Assembly: GCA_000719695.1 (NCBI GenBank)
Contig: JOHN01000017.1
Span: forward strand, 62,001 to 126,000
Direction of reading: 5' to 3'
Length of the DNA: 64,000 nucleotides
From: Streptomyces sp. NRRL F-6131
Lineage (GTDB): Bacteria > Actinomycetota > Actinomycetes > Streptomycetales > Streptomycetaceae
Positions 15,905 to 24,141 of this stretch are shown here, in pieces; within the stretch, counting starts at the first letter, position 1; every line of letters starts with the position of its first letter. Both the position numbers and the translations under genes were made by a program. Below the pieces are notes generated by a model. That model did not search any database, was not told the origin of the DNA, and saw nothing but the letters and a program-made list of their open reading frames with translations.

Positions 15905-16927
15905 ATGGCCGTGCTCCGAAGGCTCACCCAGACAAGGCGCTCCACCGGCTCGCGGACCGCACTGGCGGGCGAGGCCGCGGCCGAGGCGGCGGAGGCCGCC
16001 CTGCGGGCCGCCCCGGAGCCGCCCGCCACCCCGGCCCGGACCTCCGCGGAGACCTCCGCGAAGCCCCCGGCGGAGACCGTGGAGGACGCGCAGCCGGCCA
16101 AGCGCGGCAAGTCCCCCAAGGCCCCCGCGGAGAACCACACCCCCGAGCCGGACGACCCGCGCGCCGCCGCCTTCTTCGACTGCGACAACACCATCCTGCG
16201 CGGCGCCGCGATCTTCTACCTCGGGGTCGGCCTCTACCGCCGCGGCTTCCTCACCCGCCGGGACATCGCCCGGTTCGCCTGGCAGCAGACCTGGTTCCGG
16301 GTGCACGGCGCCGAGGACCCGGACCACGTGGCCGACGCCCAGCACACCGCGCTGGGCCTGGTCGCCGGCAAGCGGACCGCCGATCTGGAGGCGCTCTGCG
16401 AGGAGGTCTTCGAGGAGGTCATCGCCGACAAGGTGTGGCCGGGCACCCGTGCGCTGGTCCAGATGCACCTGGACGCCGGGCAGCGGGTCTGGCTGGTCAC
16501 CGCTGCCCCGGTCGAGGTGGCCCGGATCATCGCGGCCCGGCTCGGCATGACGGGGGCGCTCGGCACGGTCGCCGAGGCGCGCGAGGGCGCGTACACCGGC
16601 CGGCTGGTCGGCGAGCTGCTGCACGGGCCGGCCAAGGCGGCCGCGGTGCGCTCGCTGGCCCGGCGGGAGCGGCTGGACCTCGACCGGTGCGCCGCCTACA
16701 GCGACTCGGCCAACGACATCCCGATGCTCTCCCTGGTGGGCCACCCGTACGTGGTGAACCCCGACGGCGCGCTGCGGCGGCACGCCCGGGCGCAGGGCTG
16801 GCGGGTCCGGGACTTCCGGACCGGGCGGAAGGCGGCCCGGGTGGGGCTGCCGGCGGCCGCCGCGCTCGGCGTGGCCGCGGGCGCCGCGGCGGCCGGGGCC
16901 GCCCTGCACCGCCGGCACCGGGCCTGA
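15905..16927 (+). CDS. HAD-IB family phosphatase with a C-terminal hydrophobic tail
   Basis: 340 residues. Residues about 1-75 are Ala/Glu/Lys-rich and probably disordered. The HAD core follows: AAFFDCDNTIL (nucleophile Asp, D-x-D-x-T type), VWLVTAAPVEVA (motif II), and SDSANDIPML (motif IV). The SerB-like subgroup contains phosphoserine and lipid phosphatases, and the substrate is not evident. The end has a hydrophobic Ala/Gly stretch and Arg/His tail that could tether it to the membrane. Start: ATG 15905 fits a leaderless promoter; ATG 15893 is the alternative. Confidence 0.88.
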   Translation: MAVLRRLTQTRRSTGSRTALAGEAAAEAAEAALRAAPEPPATPARTSAETSAKPPAETVEDAQPAKRGKSPKAPAENHTPEPDDPRAAAFFDCDNTILRGAAIFYLGVGLYRRGFLTRRDIARFAWQQTWFRVHGAEDPDHVADAQHTALGLVAGKRTADLEALCEEVFEEVIADKVWPGTRALVQMHLDAGQRVWLVTAAPVEVARIIAARLGMTGALGTVAEAREGAYTGRLVGELLHGPAKAAAVRSLARRERLDLDRCAAYSDSANDIPMLSLVGHPYVVNPDGALRRHARAQGWRVRDFRTGRKAARVGLPAAAALGVAAGAAAAGAALHRRHRA

Positions 16928-17463
16928 GCCGGGCCCGAGCCACGCCCTGCGGGTCCCTGCCGGGTCCTCGGCGGGTCCTCGGAGGGTCTGCCGCGCGACA
17001 CCCCGCCCGGAGGGCCCTCACCGGGGTGAGCCCGGTCAATTCGCGCGCTGACGATGCCGCCCGTACGGGCGAACTCCCGCGCGTCGCGGGGCCGTCCGGC
17101 CCGTTCGACCGAACTCGCCAGCCAGTGACCGGATCTGATCGTTCGCCAGCCGGGGAAAGTCAGGGGTTATCGGGCCCAAGAACCGGGAAACCACCCGCCG
17201 CACCGCCGAATTTGTCACCTGGCGCACCCGTTCTGTCACGTTGGGCCAGACGATCGATGACATGTTCGGTCACTGTCGGCCGGATATGCGCCCAATGCGG
17301 ATCCCAAACGACCACTTCGACCACACGGTGTAGCTGTCATTGCACAAAGCGTTATTCTCTCCTGGATGCACGTCACCCACCCGCCCCAGCACGACCGGGC
17401 GGTCGGGCGTGCTCTCCGCGCAGGCGGAGGTGATCCGTCCACAGTTCTGCCTCTGGGAGTCCC
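16928..17463. other. 536-bp upstream region of bldN
   Basis: No gene is supported. Unlike its surroundings it holds several AT-containing stretches. The repeated motif TTTGTCAC / TTCTGTCAC occurs around 17213-17240, and a TGAC-N7-GTCA inverted repeat lies near 17259. The 9-base palindrome ACACGGTGT lies at 17323-17331. A long region with several promoters is usual for bldN; I cannot place its start sites. Confidence 0.5.
17323..17331. promoter_or_regulatory. Possible BldD-box core upstream of bldN
   Basis: ACACGGTGT fits the core AC-n-C-(A/T)-G-n-G-T of the BldD box except that the central A/T is G. The outer positions do not match well. bldN is a known BldD target in Streptomyces, so it is worth listing at low confidence. 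Confidence 0.25.
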
Positions 17464-18345
17464 GTGTACCCACCCGTCCGGAACGACGCGCCTGCACCCT
17501 CCCGCCCGTCGTCCGCGCCCCTGCGCTCCCGCACCAGCCTCCGCGGCCGCCCGGTCCCGCCCCGGCAGATCTCCACCGGCCTGGACCTGCTGCGCAGCCT
17601 GCTCCGCAGCCAGCTCGCCGCCACGCCCCAACTGGTCCCCGCCGGAGCGTCGTCGGGCCACGGTCCGACCCAGCCGGGGGCCCCGCTGCTGCGCACCACC
17701 GCGGCCGGCTCGGCCGGCGCCGGGACCCGCGGCCGCACCGGCAGCACCGGGGGGCGCAGCCGCTCGCGCACCACCACCGGCCCCGGTTACGAGACCGAGC
17801 ACAACCCGATCATGGAGCTGGTCGAGCGCGCCCAGGCCGGCGAGAGCGAGGCCTTCGGCCGGCTCTACGACCACTACGCGGACACCGTCTACCGCTACAT
17901 CTACTACCGGGTCGGCAGCCGGGCCACGGCCGAGGACCTCACCAGCGAGACCTTCCTGCGCGCCCTGCGCCGGATCGGCACGTTCACCTGGCAGGGCCGG
18001 GACTTCGGCGCCTGGCTGGTGACCATCGCCCGCAACCTGGTCGCCGACCACTTCAAGTCCAGCCGGTTCCGGCTGGAGGTCACCACGGGCGAGATGCTCG
18101 ACTCCAACGAGTGCGAACGCAGCCCCGAGGACTCGGTGCTGGAGTCGCTCTCCAACGCGGCGCTGCTGGAGGCGGTCCGCCGGCTGAACCCGCAGCAGCA
18201 GGAGTGCGTCACGCTGCGCTTCCTGCAGGGGCTGTCGGTCGCCGAGACCGCCCGGATCATGGGCAAGAACGAGGGTGCCATCAAGACCCTCCAGTACCGC
18301 GCCGTGCGCACCCTGGCCCGTCTGCTCCCGCCCGACGCGCGGTGA
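17464..18345 (+). CDS. bldN: Developmental ECF sigma factor BldN (with N-terminal pro-region)
   Basis: 293 residues. Residues about 1-112 are a low-complexity N-terminal extension. In S. coelicolor BldN is made as a pro-protein with such an extension. The ECF core follows from about residue 114: region 2 with LYDHYADTVYRYIYYRV and TAEDLTSETFLRALR, region 4 with LNPQQQECVTLRFLQGLSV and KTLQYRAVRTL. BldN directs chaplin, rodlin and bldM transcription during aerial growth. The start is GTG 17464 (MYPPV, like other BldN proteins) with GGGAG before it. rsbN, its antagonist, follows 277 bp downstream. Confidence 0.96.
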   Translation: MYPPVRNDAPAPSRPSSAPLRSRTSLRGRPVPPRQISTGLDLLRSLLRSQLAATPQLVPAGASSGHGPTQPGAPLLRTTAAGSAGAGTRGRTGSTGGRSRSRTTTGPGYETEHNPIMELVERAQAGESEAFGRLYDHYADTVYRYIYYRVGSRATAEDLTSETFLRALRRIGTFTWQGRDFGAWLVTIARNLVADHFKSSRFRLEVTTGEMLDSNECERSPEDSVLESLSNAALLEAVRRLNPQQQECVTLRFLQGLSVAETARIMGKNEGAIKTLQYRAVRTLARLLPPDAR

Positions 18346-18391
18346 GCCGGCGGTCCGGGGAGGGCCCCGGGGAAGCGGCCGGAGAGATAAC

Positions 18392-18421
18392 GGGCGGGCC
18401 GTCACCCTGGACGGCGGCCCG
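18392..18421 (+). terminator. Possible hairpin between bldN and rsbN
   Basis: GGGCGGGCCGTC and GACGGCGGCCC form an imperfect stem with a CACCCTG-type loop. A second small hairpin CCGGGG-AGGG-CCCCGG is at 18355-18370. It may separate bldN from the rsbN promoter. Confidence 0.35.
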
Positions 18422-18460
18422 ACACATCCGGGTGAACGGTCGGTCCGATGATCAGTCGTG

Positions 18461-18489
18461 CGTAACCGACCGCCCGCACCGCTCGTTGG
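18461..18489 (+). promoter_or_regulatory. Candidate BldN-dependent promoter of rsbN
   Basis: CGTAAC (18461-18466), 17 bases, CGTTGG (18484-18489): a full -35 match and five of six in the -10. rsbN is known to have its own BldN-driven promoter in S. venezuelae, giving negative feedback. The leader would be about 127 bases. Confidence 0.72.
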
Positions 18490-18622
18490 CCAGCGTGCAA
18501 GCCTCCACCAGGCGTGCGGTCAAGTCGAATTGCGACCTCTCACCCGATGGAGTGGCTTTGGCTTGCCGGGGCAACCGTCCGGCAGGTCGGGGTGTCGACA
18601 ACGACGAAGGGAGGTGTGGCCC

Positions 18623-19825
18623 GTGACGGCAAACGTGCTGGAGCACCGGCGGGCGAAGGCCTTCGCCGAGGCGCTGGAGGCCCACCAGGCGGAGCAACGC
18701 GCTGCCGACGGCAACGGAACGGCCAACACCGCTACCGGCAACGCCGGTTCGGCCGCGACGGCCGAACTCATCGACACGGTCGGCGCGCTCGGCGCGCTGC
18801 CCGCGCCGGGGCTCGACCGCGAGGTCCGGACGGTCCAACGCGCCCAGCTGATGGCCGCGTTCGAGCAGGCCTTCGCGGGCGGCCCGGGCGCCACCGTGCC
18901 GCGGCAGCGCCGCCACCGGGCGATCCGCACGGCGCCGCGCGGACGCTGGAGCCGCCGGTTCGCGATCGGCGGACTGGTCGCCGGCCTCGCCGTCGGCAGC
19001 TTCGCGGGTGCCGCGGCCGCCAGTGGGAACGCCCTCCCCGGCGACCCGCTGTACGGGATGAAGCGCGGGCTGGAGGGCCTGCGGCTCAACCTCGCGGACA
19101 CCGACAGCGAGCGCGGCGAGCTGCTGCTCGACAACGCGGCCACCCGCCTCGGCGAGGCACGGTCGCTGGTGGGACGCGCCGGTGACGGCGGCTCGCTCAG
19201 CCCGGGCACCGTCGACCAGGTCCGCAAGGCCCTCGACGACATGCACGCCGACGCCCTCAAGGGCCGCGACCTGCTGCGCGCCATCTACCGCAACAACGGC
19301 TCGCTCGACCCGATGCGCACCTTGGCCGGCTTCGCCCAGGACGAGGACGGCACCTGGGCCGAGGTCCAGTCCAGGCTCCCCGTCCAGCTCATCCCGCAGG
19401 CCCACCTGGTGGACCAGCTCTTCGACGACATAAGTCAGGACGTCGCGCCCCTGCGTCTGGTCCAGCAGCCCGCCAAGAGCGGCATGCCGGACGACGGCGG
19501 GGCGGGCGACGGCACCCGCGGGTCCGGCGCTCCGGGCGGACCGTCCGTCGGCCCGGTCCCGGGCGGCGGCCCGGCGGTCGGCGAGGTGCCGGCCCAGGGC
19601 GGTGCCACCGGCGGACCGGCCGGCGGCGCGGTCGGCGGCCGGCCGGGCAGCATCCCGCAGGTCCCGCCGCAGGGCGGCGCCCCCGCGCCGGCGGCCCCCG
19701 CGGCCCCCGGCGCACCGGCCGGACCGGCGCCCAGCGCGAGCGGCGGTGCCGCCCAGCAGCAGGGCGTCGAGGTGCCCCCGCTGATCCCGGGCCTGCTGCC
19801 CGGTCTGCGGATCCTCGGCGGCTGA
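18623..19825 (+). CDS. rsbN: Anti-sigma factor RsbN (antagonist of BldN)
   Basis: 400 residues. The N-terminal cytoplasmic part (about 1-110) would bind BldN and begins VLEHRRAKAFAEALEAH. One membrane helix follows (about 112-135), then a DUF5667-type extracytoplasmic domain opening LPGDPLYGMKRGLEGLRL. The tail of about 110 residues is Gly/Pro/Ala-rich and ends PPLIPGLLPGLRILGG. Start: GTG 18623 with GGGAGGTG 7 bases upstream. A 99-bp stretch of the tail (19634-19732) is repeated exactly just beyond the stop codon, where it destroys the end of the neighbouring gene. Confidence 0.93.
   Translation: MTANVLEHRRAKAFAEALEAHQAEQRAADGNGTANTATGNAGSAATAELIDTVGALGALPAPGLDREVRTVQRAQLMAAFEQAFAGGPGATVPRQRRHRAIRTAPRGRWSRRFAIGGLVAGLAVGSFAGAAAASGNALPGDPLYGMKRGLEGLRLNLADTDSERGELLLDNAATRLGEARSLVGRAGDGGSLSPGTVDQVRKALDDMHADALKGRDLLRAIYRNNGSLDPMRTLAGFAQDEDGTWAEVQSRLPVQLIPQAHLVDQLFDDISQDVAPLRLVQQPAKSGMPDDGGAGDGTRGSGAPGGPSVGPVPGGGPAVGEVPAQGGATGGPAGGAVGGRPGSIPQVPPQGGAPAPAAPAAPGAPAGPAPSASGGAAQQQGVEVPPLIPGLLPGLRILGG
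19634..19732. repeat. 99-bp direct repeat, copy 1 (inside rsbN)
   Basis: Identical over 99 bases to 19844-19942 (offset 210). This copy encodes part of the Pro/Gly/Ala-rich tail of RsbN and is in its natural place, in frame. Confidence 0.95.
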
Positions 19826-19843
19826 CCTGGCGGCCGAACGGCG

Positions 19844-19942
19844 GGCGGCCGGCCGGGCAGCATCCCGCAGGTCCCGCCGCAGGGCGGCGCCCCCGCGCCG
19901 GCGGCCCCCGCGGCCCCCGGCGCACCGGCCGGACCGGCGCCC
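19844..19942. repeat. 99-bp direct repeat, copy 2 (at the acyltransferase 3' end)
   Basis: Exact copy of 19634-19732. It begins 18 bases after the rsbN stop and ends inside the acyltransferase reading frame on the other strand, where the family's conserved sequence breaks off. It is either a recent duplication with deletion or a misjoined assembly. Confidence 0.95.
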
Positions 19943-20830
19943 GGTGGCGATCGGCTCGCCGAACTCGATGATCCACTTGGTCGGCAGCGGCACCGCCCCG
20001 AGCGGGCCCAGCCAGGGGAAGGTGGGCGTGATCGGCACGTACGGCAGGCCCAGCAGCCGGGCCAGGGTCTTGAAGTTGCCGATCATCGGGTAGGTCTCCT
20101 CCGCCCCGACGATCGAGCACGGCACGATCGGCACCCGGGCCCGCAGCGCGGAGGAGACGAAGCCGCCCCGGCCGAAGCGCTGCAGCTTGTACCGCTCGGC
20201 GAACGGCTTGCCGACCCCCTTGAAGCCCTCCGGCCAGACCCCGACCAGCTCGCCGCGCTCCAGCAGCGCCTGGGCGTCCTCGTTGCAGGCCAGCGTGTGC
20301 CCGGCCTTGCGGGCCAGCTCGTTGACGCCGGGCAGCACGAAGACCAGGTCCGCGGCGAGCATCCGCAGGTGCCGGTGGAGCGGGTGGTGGTCGTGCACCA
20401 CCACCTGGGTCATCAGGGCGTCCAGCGGGATCGTCCCGGAGTGGTTGGCGACGATCAGCGCGCCGCCCTCGGCCGGGATGTTCTCGATCCCGCGCACCTC
20501 GACCCGGAAGTACCTCTCGGCCAGCGGCCGCAGCAGCCCGAGCAGCACCTCCTCGGTGAGCTCCCGGTCGAAGCCGAACTCGTCCACCTCGTAGTCGCCG
20601 GTGATCCGGCGGCGCAGGAAGCCCAGACCGTCGGCGGCGCGGTCCTCCCAGCCCTTGCCGAACGCGCGGGTCGCGGCGGCGCCGAGCCGCCCGGCCAGCG
20701 CGCCGCCCACGGCCTCGGCGACCCGGTCGGCCAGCCCCGGGCCGTCGGCCGGCGGCTCGGTCCAGCTGGGGGCGGACTCGATCGGGATGACCTTCGCCTC
20801 GCCCGGCCCGTTCTCGGCGGCGGCACTCAT
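19941..20830 (-). CDS. Lysophospholipid (1-acylglycerol-3-phosphate) acyltransferase with displaced C-terminus
   Basis: The recognisable part is about 296 residues. It transfers acyl chains to lysophospholipid at the membrane. Visible marks: NHSGTIPLD (N-H-x4-D, H130 and D137), WPEGFKGVGKP (the EG motif near 201), and VPIVPCSIVGAEETYP. Conserved sequence ends at FGEPIAT (290-296). The usual last 40-45 residues are absent; instead the frame enters the 99-bp repeat and stays open antisense through rsbN to 18452 (792 codons). The active site is intact, but the true 3' end is missing. The gene lies 6 bp after the epimerase. Confidence 0.8.
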
Positions 20831-20836
20831 AGGGGT

Positions 20837-21976
20837 TCAGCTCCTGGGTCGGTGCGGTCGGACGGGGGCGCCCGGGTCGGTGGGCCGGTCGGCCTCCCGG
20901 GCGGTGCGGTGGCCGACCGCGGACCCGAGCAGCGCGGCCAGGCCGTCGGTGACGGCGGTCAGCCGCCGCGGCGGCAGCAGGCCCGGCGACTGGGCGGCGG
21001 CGAAGTCCGCGAAGGCCTCCGGGGTGGTGAAGGCCGGACGGTAGCCGAACGCCTCCCGCAGCCGCGCGGTGTCCACCACCCGGCCGTGGGTCAGCAGCCG
21101 CAGGTGTTCGGGCGAGACGTCGACCAGCCGGGTCTGCCGGGCCAGCCCGGCCGTCCAGCTGACCGCCGGCAGCAGCAGCGGCAGGGTCGGCCGGCCCAGG
21201 CGGCGGGCGCACTGGGAGAGCAGCAGCACGCCCTCCCCCGCGACGTTGAAGGTGCCGGTGTTCACGGTGCCGGGCTCGGCCGGGAAGGCCGCCCGGCAGA
21301 GCACCTCGGTCACGTCGTCCTCGTGCGCGAACTGCAGCCGGGGGTCGTAGCCGAGCACGGTCGGCAGCACCGGCAGCGCGAAGTAGTCGCTCAGCGGGGT
21401 GTCGGCGTTCGGGCCGACGATGTTGGCGAACCGCAGCACCGTGACGGCGACGTCCGGGCGACGCCGGGCGAAGCCGCGGACGTAGCCCTCCACCTCGACC
21501 GCGTCCTTGGCGAAGCCGCCGCCCGGCAGGGTCTTCGGCTGGGTCCGCTCGGTGAACACCGCCGGGTCGCGCGGGGCCGAGCCGTAGACGCCGGTGGTCG
21601 ACTTCACCACCAGCCGCCGCACGCCCGGCGCCTTCTGACAGGCACCGAGCAGTTGCATGGTGCCGATCACGTTGGACTCCTTCACCGCGGAGCGGTTGGT
21701 GGAGCCCAGCCCAGTGGCGCTGACCGCGAGGTGGACCACGGTGTCGACGTCGTGCTCGGCGATCACCCGTGCCACGGCGGGGCGGCGCAGGTCCAGTTGC
21801 TGGAAGCGGTACGGCGCGGCGGGCCCGTCCGGCTCCACCAGCGCGCGCAGCGCCGGGGGCGGCGGCTGCACGTCCACACCGACCACCAGGTCCACCCCGG
21901 GCCGGCGGCGCAGCTCGGCGGCGAAACGGGCGCCCAGGTGCCGGGCCACGCCGGTGACGAGCACGACCGTTCCCAC
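20837..21976 (-). CDS. NAD-dependent epimerase/dehydratase-type (extended SDR) protein
   Basis: 379 residues. Rossmann start VVLVTGVARHLGARF, then FQQLDLRRP, VDTVVHLAV, VKSTTGVYGSAPRDP and LRFANIVGPNADTPLSDYF fit the extended SDR family. The usual Y-x-x-x-K is not clear: the expected place reads EGYVRGF with Phe for Lys, so it may bind a nucleotide-linked substrate without standard dehydratase chemistry. The substrate is unknown. GTG 21976 (MGTVVLVTG) is chosen because the family begins there; ATG 21991 has its AGGA too close. It forms a likely operon with the acyltransferase. Confidence 0.82.
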   Translation of the reverse strand: MGTVVLVTGVARHLGARFAAELRRRPGVDLVVGVDVQPPPPALRALVEPDGPAAPYRFQQLDLRRPAVARVIAEHDVDTVVHLAVSATGLGSTNRSAVKESNVIGTMQLLGACQKAPGVRRLVVKSTTGVYGSAPRDPAVFTERTQPKTLPGGGFAKDAVEVEGYVRGFARRRPDVAVTVLRFANIVGPNADTPLSDYFALPVLPTVLGYDPRLQFAHEDDVTEVLCRAAFPAEPGTVNTGTFNVAGEGVLLLSQCARRLGRPTLPLLLPAVSWTAGLARQTRLVDVSPEHLRLLTHGRVVDTARLREAFGYRPAFTTPEAFADFAAAQSPGLLPPRRLTAVTDGLAALLGSAVGHRTAREADRPTDPGAPVRPHRPRS

Positions 21977-22051
21977 AGCGCTGCACCCCATTCCTCGGCC
22001 CGGGCGACCTGCGTGCACCGTACCGCGCCGTCGGGGCGGCCCGGGAAACGA

Positions 22052-22090
22052 CACCGCCCGCCCGGGCCACGGGGGCCTGGGCGGGCGGTG
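22052..22090 (-). terminator. Terminator after the 32-residue basic protein gene
   Basis: CACCGCCCGCCC (22052-22063) pairs with GGGCGGGCGGTG (22079-22090). Inner bases extend the stem further. Confidence 0.6.
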
Positions 22091-22126
22091 CGAAGCGCTG
22101 GGCGCGCAAGGCGCGGCCGGGGTCGC

Positions 22127-22225
22127 TTACTTCTTGTTGCGACGCTGAACGCGCGTGCGCTTGAGAAGCTTGCGGTGCTTCTTCTTGGCCATACGCTTGC
22201 GACGCTTCTTGATGACAGAGCCCAC
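22127..22225 (-). CDS. AURKAIP1/COX24-type very basic small ribosomal protein
   Basis: 32 residues: [19 protein letters not shown], then a basic end rich in Arg/Lys. This is the AURKAIP1/COX24 domain, whose relatives are small-subunit ribosomal or ribosome-associated proteins. GTG 22225 has GAGGGT 7-8 bases upstream. The open frame continues farther upstream without conserved residues, so the short form is taken. It lies between the excisionase-type regulator gene and the epimerase gene, all leftward, followed by a terminator. Confidence 0.9.
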   Translation of the reverse strand: MGSVIKKRRKRMAKKKHRKLLKRTRVQRRNKK

Positions 22226-22414
22226 GGAACAACCCTCGCTCACTGAGACTCTCGCCCGTGAGAGACGGAGTCCATACGACTGACGGAGGGCCCAGCCTAC
22301 CGTCCCCTTGCCCAGGGTCGTAATCGTGCTCCCCGGAGCAGGCGAACGGAGGGCGAATCCGGGGCGAACGGATGCGGGGTCCACCGGCTGTGGACCCCGT
22401 ACCGACCGGCCTGC

Positions 22415-22624
22415 CTACGCGCTCTCGAGCCGCACGTAGGACTCCTTGAGGTACTCGTGCACTGCCTGCTGGGGCACCCGGAACGAGCGGCCGACCCGGA
22501 TGGCGGGCAGCTCACCGCTGTGCACCAACCGGTAGACCGTCATCTTGGAGACCCGCATGACCGCGGCCACCTCGGCCACGGTCAGGAAGACGACGTCCTG
22601 CAAGGGGCGTTCGCCGGAACTCAT
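22415..22624 (-). CDS. Excisionase-family helix-turn-helix DNA-binding protein
   Basis: 69 residues, almost entirely a MerR/excisionase-type winged helix: FLTVAEVAAVMRVSKMTVYR (helix-turn-helix), then HSGELPAIRVGRSFRVPQQA and a short C-terminal helix. It resembles the conserved Streptomyces protein next to bldN (SCO3328, called BdtA as I recall). Such proteins are related in fold to BldC and often act in development. ATG 22624 has GGGTG 6 bases before; ATG 22630 (MVM) is an alternative. Confidence 0.9.
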   Translation of the reverse strand: MSSGERPLQDVVFLTVAEVAAVMRVSKMTVYRLVHSGELPAIRVGRSFRVPQQAVHEYLKESYVRLESA

Positions 22625-22875
22625 GACCATCACCCGACCCTTACCCGTGTGCAAGGCACCGGCTTCCCCTCCGGTGACTCCACCGGCACACGTGTATCCC
22701 CAGAGTAGTTATGGGTGGTACCAGTGGGAAGAGGGGGAAGCGCAGTCCTCGTACGGTGAGGGATAAGTCCGTTGCAGTACGTAGCCGATCGGCGGTCTGT
22801 ACCGGTCGGCCTGCGCACGGAACGCGACCGGGCACCAGGTCTTCACAAGCGGACGGCGCGGATTCGCCGGCCGGG

Positions 22876-24072
22876 TCAGGGCAGCAGGCCGTGGTGCGGC
22901 AGGACGGCGCGGCGGGTGGCCAGGATCGCCTGGTCGAGGCGGTCGGCGGGATCGTATCCCGCGTCGAAGTCGCGCCAGACCGGGCGGGCGCCGTCGGTCA
23001 TCCGCAGCGGGGCCGGTCGGCGGGTGCGCCGGTAGACCTCGGCGCGCCAGGACTCCGGGGTCTCGGTGGCCGGGTCGACCGGGCGCCCGGCGGCGGTGGC
23101 GACCAGATGGGTCCAGGTCCGCGGGACGACGTCGACGACGGCGTAGCCGCCCCCGCCGAGGGCGAGCCACCGGCCGCCGGCGTGCTCGTGGGCCAGCCCG
23201 TGCAGCTCCTCGGCGATGGCCCGCTGGGCGTCCACGGTGACGGCGAGGTGGGCCAGCGGGTCCTCCAGATGGGTGTCCGCGCCGTGCTGGGTGACCAGGA
23301 CCTGCGGCCGGAAGGCCGCGAGCAGCTCCGGCACCAGGGCGTGGAACGCGCGCAGCCAGCCGGCGTCGCCGGTGCCGGCCGGCAGCGGGAGGTTGGCGGC
23401 GGAGCCCTCGGCGCCGGGCCCGCCGGTCTCGGTGGCCCAGCCGGTCTGCGGGAAGAGCGTGGCGGGGTGCTCGTGCAGCGAGACGGTGAGCACCCGGGGG
23501 TCGCCCCAGAACGCCTCCTGGACGCCGTCGCCGTGGTGCACGTCCACGTCGACGTAGGCGATCCGCTCGGCGCCGAGTTCGAGCAGCCGGGCGATGGCGA
23601 GGGCCGGGTCGTTGTAGACGCAGAAGCCGGAGGCCCGGTCGGGCATCGCGTGGTGCAGCCCGCCGGCGAAGTTGACGGCGTGCGGGGTCTCGCCGCGCCA
23701 GACGGCCTCGGCCGCGGCGACCGACTGGCCGGCGATCAGGGCGGAGGCGGAGTGGACGGCGGGGAAGGCCCAGTTGTCGTCGGTGCCGAGGCCGTGGCGG
23801 GTGTCCTGCCGCTCGGGGTGGGCGGCGGCGAACTTGACGGCCTCGACGTACTCCGCGGTGTGCACCAGGCGGAGGGTGGACTCGCCCGCGGGGGGCGCGG
23901 CCCGGACGGTGACGCCCGGTCCGGCGGCCAGGCCGAGCGACTCCACCAGGCGCATGGTGAGCGACAGCCGGGCCGGATCCATCGGGTGGCCCGGGCCGAA
24001 GTCGTAGGCGGTGACCGCCTCGTCCCAGAAGAGGTGCAGGCCGCAGGAGGTGTCGCGCTCGGCGTCGGGCAT
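22876..24072 (-). CDS. acuC: AcuC-type class II deacetylase (acetoin utilisation / histone deacetylase fold)
   Basis: 398 residues. The arginase/deacetylase fold is shown by VHHGDGVQEAFWGD, the ADTHLEDPLAHL region and a later GGGGYAVVDVVPRTW. His-His and Asp ligands for zinc are present. The family removes acetyl groups from protein lysines such as acetyl-CoA synthetase, or from small amines. Start: ATG 24072, 7 bases after TACGGT, suggests a leaderless mRNA. A GTG three codons earlier is possible. It stands alone on the minus strand. Confidence 0.92.
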   Translation of the reverse strand: MPDAERDTSCGLHLFWDEAVTAYDFGPGHPMDPARLSLTMRLVESLGLAAGPGVTVRAAPPAGESTLRLVHTAEYVEAVKFAAAHPERQDTRHGLGTDDNWAFPAVHSASALIAGQSVAAAEAVWRGETPHAVNFAGGLHHAMPDRASGFCVYNDPALAIARLLELGAERIAYVDVDVHHGDGVQEAFWGDPRVLTVSLHEHPATLFPQTGWATETGGPGAEGSAANLPLPAGTGDAGWLRAFHALVPELLAAFRPQVLVTQHGADTHLEDPLAHLAVTVDAQRAIAEELHGLAHEHAGGRWLALGGGGYAVVDVVPRTWTHLVATAAGRPVDPATETPESWRAEVYRRTRRPAPLRMTDGARPVWRDFDAGYDPADRLDQAILATRRAVLPHHGLLP

Positions 24073-24079
24073 GGCGTCC

Positions 24080-24085
24080 ACCGTA
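24080..24085 (-). promoter_or_regulatory. -10 element TACGGT, likely leaderless acuC transcript
   Basis: Minus strand. It ends 7 bases before ATG 24072. Confidence 0.45.
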
Positions 24086-24141
24086 GTGGGTGGCGGCGGC
24101 GCGGCCGGGCAACGGGTCCTCGAACTCCGGCCGTACGGGAG

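Noticed and set aside
18452..19940. Continuation of the acyltransferase frame through rsbN
   Set aside because: Open only because of the repeat junction; it is antisense to rsbN and has no family similarity, so it is not listed as coding.
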